NCBI RefSeq assembly: GCF_029962835.1 | Contig: NC_080577.1 | Span: forward strand, 31,416,501 to 31,480,500 | Source: Magnolia sinica | Taxonomy: Eukaryota > Streptophyta > Magnoliopsida > Magnoliales > Magnoliaceae | Direction: 5' to 3' | Length of the DNA stretch: 64,000 nt | Part shown: one piece after another, positions 32,301-44,640 of the stretch | Numbering within the stretch: position 1 is the first letter of the stretch | Layout of the letters: every line of letters begins with the position of its first letter | Notes under the pieces: model-generated | Database searches by the model: none | What the model was told of the DNA's origin: nothing | What the model saw: the letters and a program-made list of their open reading frames with translations, nothing else | Position numbers and translations under genes: made by a program

Positions 32301-34690
32301 TCACAATACCATGCAGCAGAATAAAAAATCTTAATGCAATGACTAATATCTTGAAAAAAATCTACAAACCTATTTTATTTGATATTCAAACTTCTTCAAT
32401 TTGCACCATTAGCCTGCTGACATTAACAGATTAGCTAAAAAGAAAAACATGATGGCATAGTTTTGAAAAATTATAAAGCATGGGATGATATGTTATGATT
32501 TTTAGTCAGCGCTCATTGAATTTTTGGAGTTCTCCGCTCTCACTGAATTGCTTGAATTATGAAACCATATGCTTTTGAAAATCATCTACCTGAAGTTTTA
32601 CCATCGCCCAATAAATTTTTTCAGTACTCTCAAATATGATGTGTTAGCTAACTTTGAAGAGAAGAAATCTAAGACTATCACTACCATTTTTAGTTTAGCA
32701 CTGTTTTGATAATAGGGTGACTCATCCTTCCCACATGTAACACTAATGATAATGGTGTTGACTCAATCATTTGACCTATGCGGCCCATGTGGATGAAGCA
32801 TATCTCTAATTACATTGATCAAGCAACCTGATTAATTGAGCTAATCTTCATATGGAATCATTCCATTATTCTCAATTCGATCTAGATTGTCATACAATTG
32901 TGCAATGTTTAATTTGAAGCATCACCACCATCTTTAAATGGTTAAAAACTAACATGAAAGTCTAATTGAGAAAACTAAACATTTTTATGTAAGTTAGGTA
33001 GCAAAAATGGGGCAAATCCAAATCTTAAATGGACCACACCACAGAAAATATCAAGTAGACCACACCACAGGAAATAATGGGGATTGACTGCTTACTATTG
33101 AAAACTTTTTGGGGACCACAAAAACTTTTGATCTAGCTGAAATTTGTGTTTTCCCTTAATCCAAGTATGACTTTATTAACAAGTTAGATGGCAAATAATT
33201 GCTACAGTGGGCCCTAGGAAATTTTAATGTGGATGCTCAATCCCTACTATTTTCCATTGTGTGGTCCACTTAAAATTTAGATCTACCTTATTTTTGAGCT
33301 CATGTTCAAAAATGAGTTGACGAAATAGACAGACAATGTTAATAAAACGCAAACATCATAATACAGGCCATATACAGACCTTTGACACCAGCTATTTGGA
33401 TGGTGTTAGGCACACTAGCCCAACACTAGCTAGTTGGATGGTGTTAGGCACACTGGCCAAACTTCAACCTCATAACCCACCTTGCATTAAATTTCCATAC
33501 ATATCTTATTAAATGCCATTGTGTAAGACATTTCTATTATGAAAAATAGTAGACCTTATAGGTACCATCACATGGTATAAAAATCACAGTCCACCAAATC
33601 TCATGATACAACTGATATGGACTTGATGAACAACCCACAATCATCTGGCCACACATGGGGTGGCATGTAAATGTTATCCTTTGTGAATGCACGAGGACTA
33701 ACCCATTTTCCAAAGAGGGAATTATCATATAAAGCTAGCTCTATCTTTACTTGTCATGCACTTCCATCTGGCTTGAAATGGCAAGTCAATGTGCAGAGAG
33801 CCAAATTGAGCACAATGGCAATTTCAACAACTAGCCATTCCACTCAATGCAAATATAGTTACTTGCATTTGCAGCCTAACATATGAAAATTTTTCATGGT
33901 TCTTTTTATTCCTTTCTGATATCATGTTGCAGCGACACAAACTGAATTTTGTGACTATTTTATATGGGTCGAACTGCTATGTGTCATTTAAGTGCTTAGC
34001 TACTTAAACAAAAAGCAATAATTTCCATCCTCGTAGACATGCTTATTTTGTTCAAGGCTTTTATAAGTGCATGTCAAAATGCATTTCACTTGAAACCCAC
34101 TCCAAGCTCATGAAAACCCACACCAATCTACACCAATGCCAAAATCCACACGTCTTTTTGTACCCTTTAACAAGAGCAGGTCATCTAGAAGAAACATCAC
34201 ACTTCTTTTCTTTCATCAGTTCTTTTCTTCTGAAAATTGTGTTTTTATTTTCCATTAAACCAGGGGTTCCAAGAAAATTTTAAAAAGAAAAAGAAAACAA
34301 AAAAAAAAAAATAAAATTGTTTTCCACAGATCCAAACCTACATCTTCCAATCCAGCAAAAGATTCAAACAATAGCCAAAGGAATCAAACATACCTCGTCA
34401 AAAAATTCATGATCCAGCAAATATTGTGAACATCCAACCCCGAACCTGCATTTCTCAAATGATTACTCAGATCAGCTCACCATTAAATAACCATAAACAA
34501 AAGGCATTGTAGTTGTTAACTCTCACTAACTCTTATATGATTGGATGATTCTTGGCAGTGAATGCATAAAAATGGTTCAGCTGTGCATTTCCTTTTTTAA
34601 TCAATGTGTCCTTATGCAAAAACATTATCTCAAAAAAAGTAAAAAAAGAAAGAACATCATCAGTGGCCACCGGCAGCTGCAATCAATCAA
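29303..34690. other. CACTA right interior, no gene that I can support
   Basis: AT-rich, with poly-A and poly-T runs, and most likely intron plus captured non-coding DNA. One + strand patch (31640-31965) has two long overlapping frames, one ending YFSRTRHPQQDPRDKWFGLP, which looks protein-like, but I do not recognise it. A short duplication of TTGGATGGTGTTAGGCACAC lies at about 33397 and 33434. GCAACCAAAT and ATTTGGTTGC motifs at 30484 and 31056 may be ends of a MITE. Confidence 0.5.
33000..33350. repeat. Fragment of GTGGGGCCCAC fold-back repeat family
   Basis: Contains the family phrases GTGGACCACACCACA, GAAAATAATGGGGATTGA-like text, CAGTGGGCCCTAGGAA and TTTTCCCTTAATCCA-like text, in the same order as related copies at 34980-35250, 44190-44880 and 57504-58668. 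Confidence 0.7.
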
Positions 34691-34713
34691 AACTTCATTG
34701 GGATTTTTGATCC

Positions 34714-34718
<5 letters not shown>

Positions 34719-34757
<39 letters not shown>

Positions 34758-34900
34758 AATCGTTCTTCTCCTTCTCCTTCTTCTTCTTCTTCTTCTCCTT
34801 CTTGCAGTGAAAGGGGGTTTTAAAAACCCTAGCGAGAGAGACAGAGAGGTTGGGAACAGAGAGGAAAATGGGGCTGAGAGATAAAGTGGGTGAGACAGCA
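34719..34900. repeat. (AG)n microsatellite and TTCTTC-rich low-complexity stretch
   Basis: A 38-base AG run followed by CTTCTTCTTC. Pyrimidine-rich leaders like this (on the minus strand GAGAGA and then ACAGAGAGG) are common in plant 5' untranslated regions, so it may be part of the CACTA transcript leader. Confidence 0.75.
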
Positions 34901-34979
34901 AGAGAGAGAGAGAGGGATTTCCTTTTTTGAAATAGGGTGCGCGGGAGAAGTGCGCGGAAAAGATTTTAGGGGTGATTTA

Positions 34980-35290
34980 TTTTAGGACTTGTGGGGCCCA
35001 CCGTTGTGTATGTTAATTATCCACTCCGACCATTCATTTTAACGGCTCATTTTTAGGATTTATCCAAAAAATGAGTCAGATCTAAAATTTAGGTGGACCA
35101 CACCACATATTAACGGTATAAATTTATTTTCTCATTTTTTCTCATGGTGTGGTCCACTTAGACTTTTGATCTTTCTAATTATTGGGCTCATGCACTGAAA
35201 TAATATTTCAAAATTGATGGACCGATTAGATACAATAAATATATTGCAATGGGCCCCATGGAGCCCCTTAAGCATCGTCAGTCTCTAATA
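34980..35290. repeat. Fragment of GTGGGGCCCAC fold-back repeat family near CACTA end
   Basis: Carries GTGGGGCCCACCGTTGTG, the GTGGACCACACCACA and TGGTGTGGTCCACTTA pair, and CAATGGGCCCCATGGAG. The two halves are inverted relative to each other, as in the copies at 57.5 and 58.2 kb. Confidence 0.75.
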
Positions 35291-35314
35291 AAGTCATATT
35301 GGGAGGTTTGTTTT

Positions 35315-35402
35315 AGCTACAGATTAAGTAAGTTTTAGCTACGGATAAGCCGTAGCCATATACCTTTATAGTCCGTAGCTTTTGGTCATTTTTTTGGTAG
35401 TG
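35315..35402. repeat. CACTA right terminus with subterminal repeats
   Basis: Contains TAGCTACGGATAAGCCGTAGCC and GTCCGTAGC-type motifs shortened here, then TTTTTTTGGTAGTG at the end. They match the left terminus in inverted orientation. Confidence 0.9.
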
Positions 35403-35520
35403 TTAGCTTGATTCTTGCCTTTATTTTAAGTTTCCTTGTGATTTTCCTGAAATTTTAGGAAAAAATCTGTTGGGTTTGAAACCCTTAAATCATTTCTTAC
35501 ATTTTCTTGTTTACTCTTGC

Positions 35521-36600
35521 AATGGAAAGTAGACTGAAGAAGAAACCTACTAGAGCATCTTCTTCTCGTTATATTTTAGTGCGTACTCTTCGACCACCCG
35601 AAGAGGACTCGGAATATGTGCGGGATATCCGTCACCGCAACATAATTATTGAGTGGACCGTCAATGCAAACCATCTTATTCAATTCAACATTATTCCCCT
35701 CCTTGTTTCTGTAGGATAGGATAACATTCTAAATTGGGGCGGACCGGCATACCGCTCCATTGCGCAAGCAATGTATGTGTGCATAGGTGATGTATCTATT
35801 GAAGATTTGACCTTCACTATCATGTTTAAAGAAGGTTCATATAAAGTAGATCGTCGCTTAATTTTTAGGTTGATGGACATTCAAGTGAATGATGAAGGCA
35901 TTCCTATTCCGACATTAGATGAAAGATGAATGAGTCGGAAAAATGCTTTTTAACCAGAAATTTATGCAACATGGACTCAGAATGGAGTTCCGGGAATGCG
36001 CTTCGGGCCAACCAGATATTGCCCAGATATAGAGTATTACATCGTATCTTTATTTTCAATATTTACCCTGGATCTGGTAACAAGGCTGAACTGATCACCT
36101 TTATGGTGTGTATTCTTCATTCTGTTGTGTTTGGCATTCCTGTGTGTCTTCCGTTGTTAATCTGTTATTTCATTATCCAATTTCAACTTCATCTGTAGCA
36201 TAGTGATATTCTATTCACTTATTTAATGACCACCCTTGCTCTACATTGTTCCGTGGTCATGCCACATGGAGAAGCTCATACTTCTCATTTTCCATTCAGC
36301 AATTCAAATATCAATAAGATGAATTTGAAGTTAGCACCTAGTCAGATAGATAAGGATGCTGGAGAAGTTAGAGAAGATGTTGGAGAGGAAGATACGCTGC
36401 CAACTGACGCTGATATGGAAGATATTTTTAGTGAATTGGAATCTGATGACGTTGAGGCTGATCCTGATTTTCAGCCTTCTGATTTTGATGAGCGCCTTCG
36501 CTCTCTGGAAGAGAAGGTGGATGGATTGACAATATCCCATGCAAATCATATGAAATATATGCGTAAGTATTTTAGATGCATAAATAAGAGATTATACTAG
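35521..36600 (+). pseudogene. Extra 3' ORF of Sirevirus A (env-like position)
   Basis: Homologue of the minus-strand ORF at 17773-18909: same order of blocks, with IQFNIIPLLVSVG, GGPAYRSIAQAMY, DRRLIFRLMDIQVNDEGIPI, then an acidic part and a C-terminus HMKYMRKYFRCINKRLY. Stops at about 35717 and 35926, a frameshift near 35990 and a stop near 36196 break it. The CACTA insertion lies 118 bases upstream, within the putative leader intron. Function unknown; the conservation of the whole layout in two separate elements suggests the ORF was useful to the family. Confidence 0.78.
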
Positions 36601-37158
36601 ATTGATCCATCCATTCCACCTCCCTCTTCATCTGGTTATGATTAGATCTCTTTCTTTTGTTGGACTTGTATTAACTTCTTATTTTTACTTTTCTTGGTAA
36701 CTCTTATAGTTGGACTTATTTAACTATGTGTAATGTGGATACTCTATTCCATTATGTTTTAATTTGCTAACTTTCACACTCTTTCTTACTCTCTTCACAT
36801 ATTTAGATACTACATTTACATATTTTTCATCTTTTCTTCCTTTGTCATTCTGTAATAAAAAGGAGGAGAAATTGGATACATGATTGCTTATTGGCTTAAT
36901 CTGTTTATTATTATCATGTGGTTCTGGAGTGAATGTAGAGATGCGGATATGCATGTGGTATGTATTGCGGATTTTTTTTTTTTTTTGGATATGTATATGT
37001 ATTTCTTAATACAGGTCTCTACTGAGCTCAAGTTAAGGGGGAGTTGATTGAGGGGGAGTTGTGATTGTTGGATTTTATATGAAGGATTTTTGAACTGAGT
37101 AAATCTGTGTATTATAATAGGTTAATCTTTTATAAGTTGGTTTTGTCACAAATTTGAC
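36601..37158. other. 3' untranslated spacer of Sirevirus A
   Basis: No coding frame supported. AT-rich, with TTTGTCACAAATTTGACAAAG just before the polypurine tract (first 20 of that phrase are shared with Sirevirus B). Confidence 0.6.
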
Positions 37159-37170
37159 AAAGGGGGAGAT
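37159..37170 (+). other. Polypurine tract of Sirevirus A
   Basis: AAAGGGGGAGAT adjoins the 3' LTR start and equals the tract of Sirevirus B. Confidence 0.9.
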
Positions 37171-39050
37171 TATAAGTGCTATGTTGTAAATTTAGTGACC
37201 TGGATTGTCAAATTTTTTTGTGCCAAAACACTTTAGAATGTTTAACTTGTTTTGATAGATGGAAAGTTCACCTTCAAGTTCAAATAGATGGAATGTTCAC
37301 CTTCATTTGAAGATGAGCTTTGTGTTATCTACATCGACATTGAGTGTGTTACAATTATGCATGTTTAACTACGAGAACAAGTTGAAGTACTCAAGTTCAA
37401 GCTTAAAGCTCAAGTTGAAGTACTTAAGTTCAAGCTTAAAGCTCAAGTTAAAGCTCAAGTTCAAGCTTAAAGCTCAAGTTCAAGCTCAAATACATTTGAT
37501 CAAGCTTAAGTCTTAAGTCACATGCTCAAGACACAAGCTTAAGTATACGAGGTCAAGCTTCATATGCTTTAAAGTGACCTATCTATCGAAGCGTCCAATG
37601 TTTCAATTTCAATACTCACATTTAAGGTATACATGACCCTAGAAAGACCTTAGGATTAGGTCATTAATATTGCATGTTTAATTTAGGTCATAATACTTAT
37701 TTTAGGCTTTGCTTCAACTACTGCTAGTCATGATTCAACTAGTCCAGGCACTGGCTTGACCAGTCCAGGGTTTTTCTCAACTAGTCTAGAATTTTACTTA
37801 AAAAATTAGATAAGGTTGTTTGGTCTTCGACCAGTCAAGTACCCTGCTAGACCGGTCGTGGAGACCTGCTTAATCAGTCGAGTAGGGCTCGACTCAAAGT
37901 CCAGCAAGGTAATTTTTATTCACTCGACCAGCCAAGCGCTGTGTTCAACCAGTCGAACTGGCTACTCGACCAATCGAGAGTCTGTTTTATCCGATTGCGC
38001 TAGAAAATTTGAAAATTGGTTCTGCTAGGACCAGTCGAGTCAAACCTTAGACCAATCGAGGGAACCAAATTGCAGCCTATAAATTGAGAACATTTCTCAA
38101 ATCTTTTAATTCATTCCAAGCCAATTCAAGTCATCACTCTGAGAGATTAGTCCCCACTATTGTGAAGCTATTTTGAGGTATTTATAAATCATTTTAATAG
38201 CTTTTTGGTTTCTTAATTTCTTGATCTCTTGATTCCATTCTACTTAATATAAAGGGGATTTTGATTTAACCCTTTATGAGATCTAAGAAATTGAATCCAA
38301 GTAGCTTAAGGTTGAATTTAATTTAAAATTCATCTAGAACTATAACCCCTTCTTTTGTGAGATTGAACATTGAACATCTTCATCTACAAAGAGGCAGTTC
38401 TACCGGCTACATCGAAGATCATTCGTTGGATAAGTATATTTCATTTATTACATTGTGGTTTGTAAGATTGCCAGAAAATCTTTCATTTTGGTTTTGTCTG
38501 AGATAGCCAGAAAATTTCAGTGTGTGTGGGATTTTTTAATTGTGTTAGCCCATTGAAAACACAATTGTAAAGGTTTTAAGGTGAACCTTGGAAAACCTTC
38601 TTTCTTAGTGAAAGTCGATATCCCGTGGGTTGTGGATATTGGGAGTGGAGTAGGGTGGCTGTTTGAGAATAGTTGGTGTACACCCGAACCACTATAATTC
38701 TCGAAGTTTGGATGATGATGATGATGATGGTGATGTTTGTGATGTGCTGAATGTTGTATTTATTTTCATGTACATGTGGTGAATGTTGTAATATCCTAAT
38801 TCATTTCCTTTACCTCTATATTAGTTTAAGTTTTTGATACTTACCAACGTTCTAGAAATCAGGTTGTCCTACCATAAGCCACTGATTTTTGTTGTAAGGT
38901 TGTCCTTAGAACAATGTTTATATCAACCTCTCAATACTTGTGCATTTGAGGTTGTTTTATATTTTTGCTATTTGTGTTATCTTTCCACATTTAATTTTTA
39001 TTTGGCATAGTCCTTCACCCCCCCCTAAGACTTGGGGCTCTCTCTTTTCA
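37171..39050 (+). repeat. 3' LTR of Sirevirus A
   Basis: Begins TATAAGTGCTATG (TG changed to TA) and ends TCTCTTTTCA, followed by the duplication AATTA. TATA box at 38078-38085. Compared with the 5' LTR it has an extra stretch at about 37600-37690 and more copies of the AAGCTCAAGTT phrase near 37400-37480, both of which suggest slippage or small deletions in the 5' copy. Confidence 0.95.
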
Positions 39051-42000
39051 AATTATTCCATGAGGGGCAGAACCAGGTAGGTCTCAATCCACCACTGATG
39101 GTTGAACCTCAACATGTGGATCACGACCAGATCATGCAAATGGTCTAACAGGTGGAAGGCCAAGTTCTCGGTCGCAATACTATCCTGGTCTACCATAAGC
39201 CATATCTCAAATGGATTGACCAACAACACCCATTGCCGAGGAATTATCGACCAGATTTTGCACTATTCTCAGGGGATCCTAGTCAATCGACCATTGAACA
39301 TGTAGGTCGATTCATTACATAGTGTGGTGAACTAGCTAATAGTGACTATCACAAGTTACTACTATTTGGTCATTCATTGGCTATAACGGCCTTCACGTAG
39401 TACTCCAACTTACTGCCAAATTTAATTCATACCTGACAGGAGATGGAGGAAAAATTCCATTCTTAGTTCTTTTTTTAAGGATAGGGAGATGACCATGGCC
39501 GATCTCGCATGCTTCTGACAATTACTGGGGGAATCTTGTGAGAGTTACATTACCTAGTGCAAGAGAGTGAAAAGCCGGTGTAAATTTGTCACGAATGAGG
39601 CCGGGACTTTTCAACTTGCGCAAGACAGCATAGAATACAAACTCAATTCATCAGAATGGAGTTTATGAATTCATATGATATAACCAAGAAAGTTTTCAGA
39701 TATGAAGAACTCCTTCAGGAAGGAGCCAGGTAAAAAAATTCGACAATCGGGATGTATTATCATGACCTTAACTACAAGGTTGTGATTGCCACTGTAGTGG
39801 CAAAAAAGTCACTCATATGCTCAGTAGTAGTCAAACTGAAAACAACTACACCGGCCACACAAAATGTTCAGAAGATATACACTTTTGATATTACCAGGGC
39901 CAATGAAATATTTGAAATACTATTAATCATGAAGTTTATTAAAGTTTTGACTAGTAAAAAAATACCTACAATCGATAAATTGAAAAAGGTTTAGTACTGC
40001 AAATGACATGGGACATGTTCTCATTCCACTAACAAGTGTGTTGTATTCCAGAACATCATATATGATAACATCTATCAGGGATTGTTGAAATTTCTTAAGA
40101 ATGGCGAAGAAGCAATGTTGATTGATACTCACTCATTCCCACCTAATCTTGACGTTAACATGGCCGCGATGAATTTATGGAAAATGGATTGATCATGGTA
40201 GATGATTGATATTGGTCTTGCTAGTTACCATGGCACATCACGACGATCGAGGTCAGGAAGATATCAGTTCTATGCAGCAATTGCAGATTTTGTAGAGTGA
40301 TTGAGAGCAATACAAAATAGTAGTTGAGACTCACAACTATGTAGCCGATGTGCTAAAATGGTTTTGGACTTAGATGCTCCACTTCAGCCAACGAGGTAGG
40401 TCGGATATGCAACTCTAAGAGGAACTGACAGGAGGGATCCCCATCTACCACATAAGCTCGTTTTCATCTCATGACCGCCATCCTCAGTAGAGAACTCTAA
40501 GGCAAAGAATGGTCAGGCCTCCACCAACTCAGGAGGAAGTTTGGAGAATGGTTAGGCATCCCAAATTCCCTGCCATCCCTGAAGCAATGACTTAAACCCA
40601 GAAATGCCATTGGCAATGATATCAAGCAACTAGAAGAAGAGAATTGGCAGAGACTGATAATGCATCTCGGTCGGAAGTCATGTAACCATGTCCATATTGG
40701 AGAATTCTTCAATCAAAGGAATAGTTAATCGTAAACATAGTCGAAGCAATTTTGAAACCCGTCATGCTTGATCAGGTTATGGAAGATGTTACTCAGCTCA
40801 ACACTATAACAAAACTAGGGAACATTGATAATCGCGATGACTTGTCTAATTATCTAAGCGACGAGTAGTTCTCAGGTGATGATTTGTTGATCGAAGAACT
40901 AACCGCAACGACCGAAGGATTGGAAGTGTCGTCACCCACTTTCAAGCAGATAGAGGTGACTTCGATGACTAATAAGAACATTGAATGTCCCGGTGTAAGC
41001 TCTGATGAGCAACATGTTTCGGAAACACTAGTGGGCAATGTTTGGTTTTAGAGATTGTTTTTGGATCATTGTCACCTGTGGTGTTTGACTACAACATGGT
41101 ACGTACTCTCCCATCTAGTTTTTAGGCCAAGTCATCTCACCTAGTAAGATGGTAGGTGATGTGGAGGAGCTCGGTCCTCCTATAGTGATACAACATACTT
41201 CTTTTTCCCTAGAGCTGCAATTGAAGGAGCACCGAGAATTAGCAAAACACTACATGTAAAAACTTTTATCGTGGAGTCAAGGGCATTGTCTGAAAGAGTG
41301 GTTATAGAAAGGCCCACACATGTCATGACGCTACACCTTAAACTGCTGTACATATCTACCCATTTAGAGGGCTGTCTGGTCACTAGAAATTTGGTCGACA
41401 ATGGGGTTTCCATTAATCTTCTCTTAGTGAGAATAATGCCAAAATTGGGAAAGAATCCAGCTGATTTGATTCCATCCGAAGTTACAGTTAGTAACTTGTC
41501 GGGCATGTCACAAATACACATGGTGTGTTACCAGTTGATTTGACCATATAAACTAAAAGAGTGTTGGCTCTTTTCGTCGTGATCGATACTTTGTCCTGTT
41601 ATAATGCCCTGCCCGGGAGAGACTGGTTCACTCCTTTTTGTGTATTTCATCATCCTTGCATGGATTTATAATATTTTAAAATCAAGATAAAGTTGAGTTA
41701 GTACTAGCCGATAACAAGCCATTCTGGGCTACATCAAATGCAAATGGGGCCTTCTACTACGTGGATGAAGTAGGGTTGATTTGCTTCACTAGAAGGAACA
41801 AGTATGGATGTCCAACCGAGATATGTGTTAAGAAGAATCCAGATAGTATTGTGCGGGATATTACTATTGTAATTTGCCAAGTTAATAACCCACCGATGGA
41901 TATTATACCTTCTTGGCTGGTCCCACGCTACACCATCGAAGACGTTCTATGACTAGTATACTAATAGATGAGGAACGAATGACAGACTTCACTGTTAGAA

Positions 42001-42496
42001 TAAAGAAGCTCGAAGAGAGCTCAAAAGATGTTGATAATGGTTGTTTCATAAATTTGACCGATATAGTTGTTTTGATCGATGAGGTAGATGGAAACGAAAT
42101 AGACATAGATTTAAATGAAGCCCCTGAAAAGCTAGAAGATTCCCATATTCAGGTTCAGGATCCCTTGGTCGAGGTGAACATAGGAATCGAGCATGACCCT
42201 AACCTAACCTTTATCAGTGGATTGCTGAAGCCATAAAATAAAGTTGAACTCACTGGTTTGCTCAGAGTGTTTGCCAATTGCTTTGCATAGGATTATAATG
42301 AGATGTCGGGACTGGATTGAAGCTTAGTCGAGCATAGGTTACCAACAAGGGAAATGTATCGACCGTACAAGCAACCGCCCAAGCAAATGACAACGAAGAT
42401 CACTCAGAAAATAAAGGAAGAGATCGAACAGTTACTAAAGGCTAGTTTCATTAGACCTATTAAGTATGCCAAATGGATCTCGAACATGGACCCAGT
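39051..42496 (+). pseudogene. Tat Gypsy gag, protease and start of reverse transcriptase
   Basis: After the Sirevirus, gag continues with LPRNYRPDFALFSGDPSQST and EHVGRFITQCGELANSDYHK, the standard plant Tat/Athila gag, followed by FTWYSNL and TWQEMEEKFHSQF (to about 39475). Stops follow often (about 39520, 39665, 39990). The protease is seen at about 41270-41530 with LVDNGVSINLL and IPSEVTVSNLSG; the catalytic motif is DNG. A linker to the reverse transcriptase runs from 41760, and the fingers begin around 42400 with KIKEEIEQLLKASFIRPIKY. The gene is cut at 42496 by the hAT-like element and resumes at 47147. Confidence 0.85.
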
Positions 42497-43386
42497 TAGA
42501 GTTGGGCACGAGACGACTTGGCTCGCTTGACTCTACTCACCCAACTCATTGAAATCCGACTTGACCCGAACTGAATGGGTGAGTCAATCTGAACCGAGTA
42601 GGCTTTGCCCAATCCGAACAGTAAGACCCATATCTTAGTCCGTACCATTTCGTAGGCTTCCACGGTCCTCCCGGTCGAATTCCGGCAACCCTCGACCCGT
42701 ACCCGACGTTTGCGCGTGATCCTAAGCCGAGTCTTGCAGATTAGAATTGGCTCGACTTGAAACTTGTATCCTAGCGACCACGTCGTCGCCGTGATTCCAA
42801 TGTCATGACTCACACACCGATCCGATACCTAGGCTAGAAGATATGGGCCCACGTTCATTTCGAGGAAAACACCGCGTGTGCGAACTCTGAGAGAATCTCT
42901 ACAACCTATCCCATCAATTAATTAATCAATCCCATCAATCAAGTACACATCACACATTAAGTCGAGTACAAGTAACCCATACCCTACCCTTACCCCTCTC
43001 TTACACAAGTTACCCTAACTCTTACATCACTTCATCCATCACTCCACCCATCACCCATCACTCCTCTCTCTCTCTCTCTCATTCCATCTCTCCACTCCAA
43101 GCAACCCAAAAATTTCCACACGTCCAAGCATTCCTAAGTTTTTCCAAAAACAACAAGTGTGGCCCACCCTCTCATCTCTCATCACCACCATCAAAATTTC
43201 ATCATCCACCGTCAAAGGTTAAGCATAGGAGCTAAGGAGGCTAAGGGACCAAGGAGAAGGCCTAGAGGTGGGTGATCTACCATTAAATTCTTATTTTTAG
43301 GGCTCACTTGTTGGTGGGACCCATTTTGATGTATGAGTTATATCATGTGGGGCCCATAGTGGCGGAGCCCCTCCATCACCGTCTCT

Positions 43387-43390
<4 letters not shown>

Positions 43391-43422
<32 letters not shown>
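43391..43422. repeat. (CT)n microsatellite in solo LTR
   Basis: A nearly pure CT run between GGGCCC-rich segments; another, shorter CT run is at about 43062-43081. Confidence 0.9.
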
Positions 43423-43428
<6 letters not shown>

Positions 43429-44329
43429 TATGAGATATCTTGTGGCCACTTTAGTGCAAGATGATCTTGACCATCCGATCGTGAGGCCCACCTTGCAGCG
43501 GGTTCATTGGACGTCCAAGATGAAAGAAAACACCAATATCATGTTGATCCAATAGGTGGGCCACGTCCATGTGGGACCCACCATGATGTCTGTGACTACC
43601 CATGCTGTCCAGCGTCCTTGGACACTGGATGTAGGTTGTGGCTAACATGGGGTGCGTGTACTGACATGGGTGTGTACTTGCAAGCTAACAAAAAAAATGA
43701 GCTTTTGGGTTAGGCTACCCATGTAGGACCTACCTTGATGTATAGGGCTGATCCACACCGTCCATCCCATTCCTCAGCTCATTTTAGACGTTGGGCTGAA
43801 AAAAATGAACTCAATCCGACTATCTGGCAGGCCATAGCATAAGAAATAGTATTTTCTACCGTTAAAACCCACCTGATGATTCCACACACTGAAACATACC
43901 CAATATTGGGCTTGTTTTGCCTGTCTTGAGCCATGGAATGCAATGGCTGGAGTGGATTCAACTGATGTGGGCCCCACGTACAAAAAACCCCAAAAATATC
44001 TGATTTTCAAAGAAAAAAATAATATCAACAACAGCAGCGTCTACTACTGCTGCTGACAGAGGACGTCAGCGGCGTGCTGCGCCACTGACGGACGGACGGG
44101 CATGGGTTCCATTCATAGGCCCCACCGTGATGTGTTGTACATCAACACCTTGCGTTTGGTGGGCTGCTTTTCGCTGTGAGCCCCACTCCAAAGATTGGCC
44201 CCATGTGGTGCTTAGGTGGCCCACATCACAAGGAACAGTGAGGATTGACGCCTACCATTGAAACCCTTTTTGGGTTGCAGAAGTTTCAGATCAAATATGA
44301 AATTTATTTTTCCTATTCATTCAGGTCCT

Positions 44330-44640
44330 ATGACCTTATCAACAGTTTGGATTGCATATAAACATTACGGTGGGTCCCATGCCTATGTGGCCTCGTCAAC
44401 AGATTGGATGATAAATAAACATTATGGTAGCCCCTGGTCTGTGGGACCTTACCAACAGGCTGGGTGTAAAATAAACATTATGGTGGGCCCCAGGTCCGCA
44501 TGACCTGGCCACAAGTTGGGTGGAGAATAAACATTATAGTGGGCCCCATGTTTTCTGTGACCTTGTCAACGGGCTGGATGGAAAATAAACATTATGGTGG
44601 GTCCCATGTGGGCCCATTGATGTATGTATTGCAATCCACA
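44330..44640. repeat. Five tandem copies of a 57-58-bp unit with ATAAACATTATGGTGGGCCC
   Basis: Each unit contains ATAAACATTATGGTGGGCCC, then a variable GTGACCTTGTCAAC part and GGCTGGATGG. The unit is itself a segment of the GTGGGGCCCAC fold-back family, so a fold-back element was expanded locally inside the LTR. Confidence 0.85.

Larger units (their letters stand above)
13128..35402 (-). mobile_element. CACTA (En/Spm) transposon with captured gene pieces and telomere-like array
   Basis: The ends read CACTACCACAAAAATG at 13128 and, on the other strand, CACTACCAAAAAAATG from 35402. They are flanked by the 3-bp duplication TTA (13125-13127 and 35403-35405), the exact signature of CACTA elements. 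Both ends carry subterminal repeats with GCTACGGAT. The transposase start lies on the minus strand, so the element's 5' end is at the right. Only the N-terminal part of TNP2 is present. Without Sirevirus B the element is about 11.6 kb. It sits between pol and the extra ORF of Sirevirus A. Confidence 0.93.
134..39050 (+). mobile_element. Copia/Sirevirus A, complete but heavily nested
   Basis: Two related LTRs (134-1855 and 37171-39050) flank gag, pol and an extra 3' ORF. The 5-bp duplication AATTA borders both outer ends. A primer-binding site follows the 5' LTR and a tract AAAGGGGGAGA precedes the 3' LTR. Together with the reverse transcriptase motifs and the extra ORF after pol, this points to the Sirevirus (Maximus/SIRE) lineage of Copia elements. 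Two large insertions lie inside: a chromovirus at 2972-10187 and a CACTA element at 13128-35402. Without them the element is about 9.4 kb, and roughly 1.1 kb of its own gag-pol has also been lost at the first insertion. Confidence 0.93.

Noticed and set aside
36331..36549. Minus-strand frame inside the extra ORF of Sirevirus A
   Set aside because: Shadow of the plus-strand acidic region, which is conserved with Sirevirus B.
42496..42813. Minus-strand open frame of about 105 codons at the left of the solo LTR
   Set aside because: It lies in the conserved first 200 bases of the chromovirus LTR, where the same text appears in three copies with changed frames; it is LTR sequence and not a gene.
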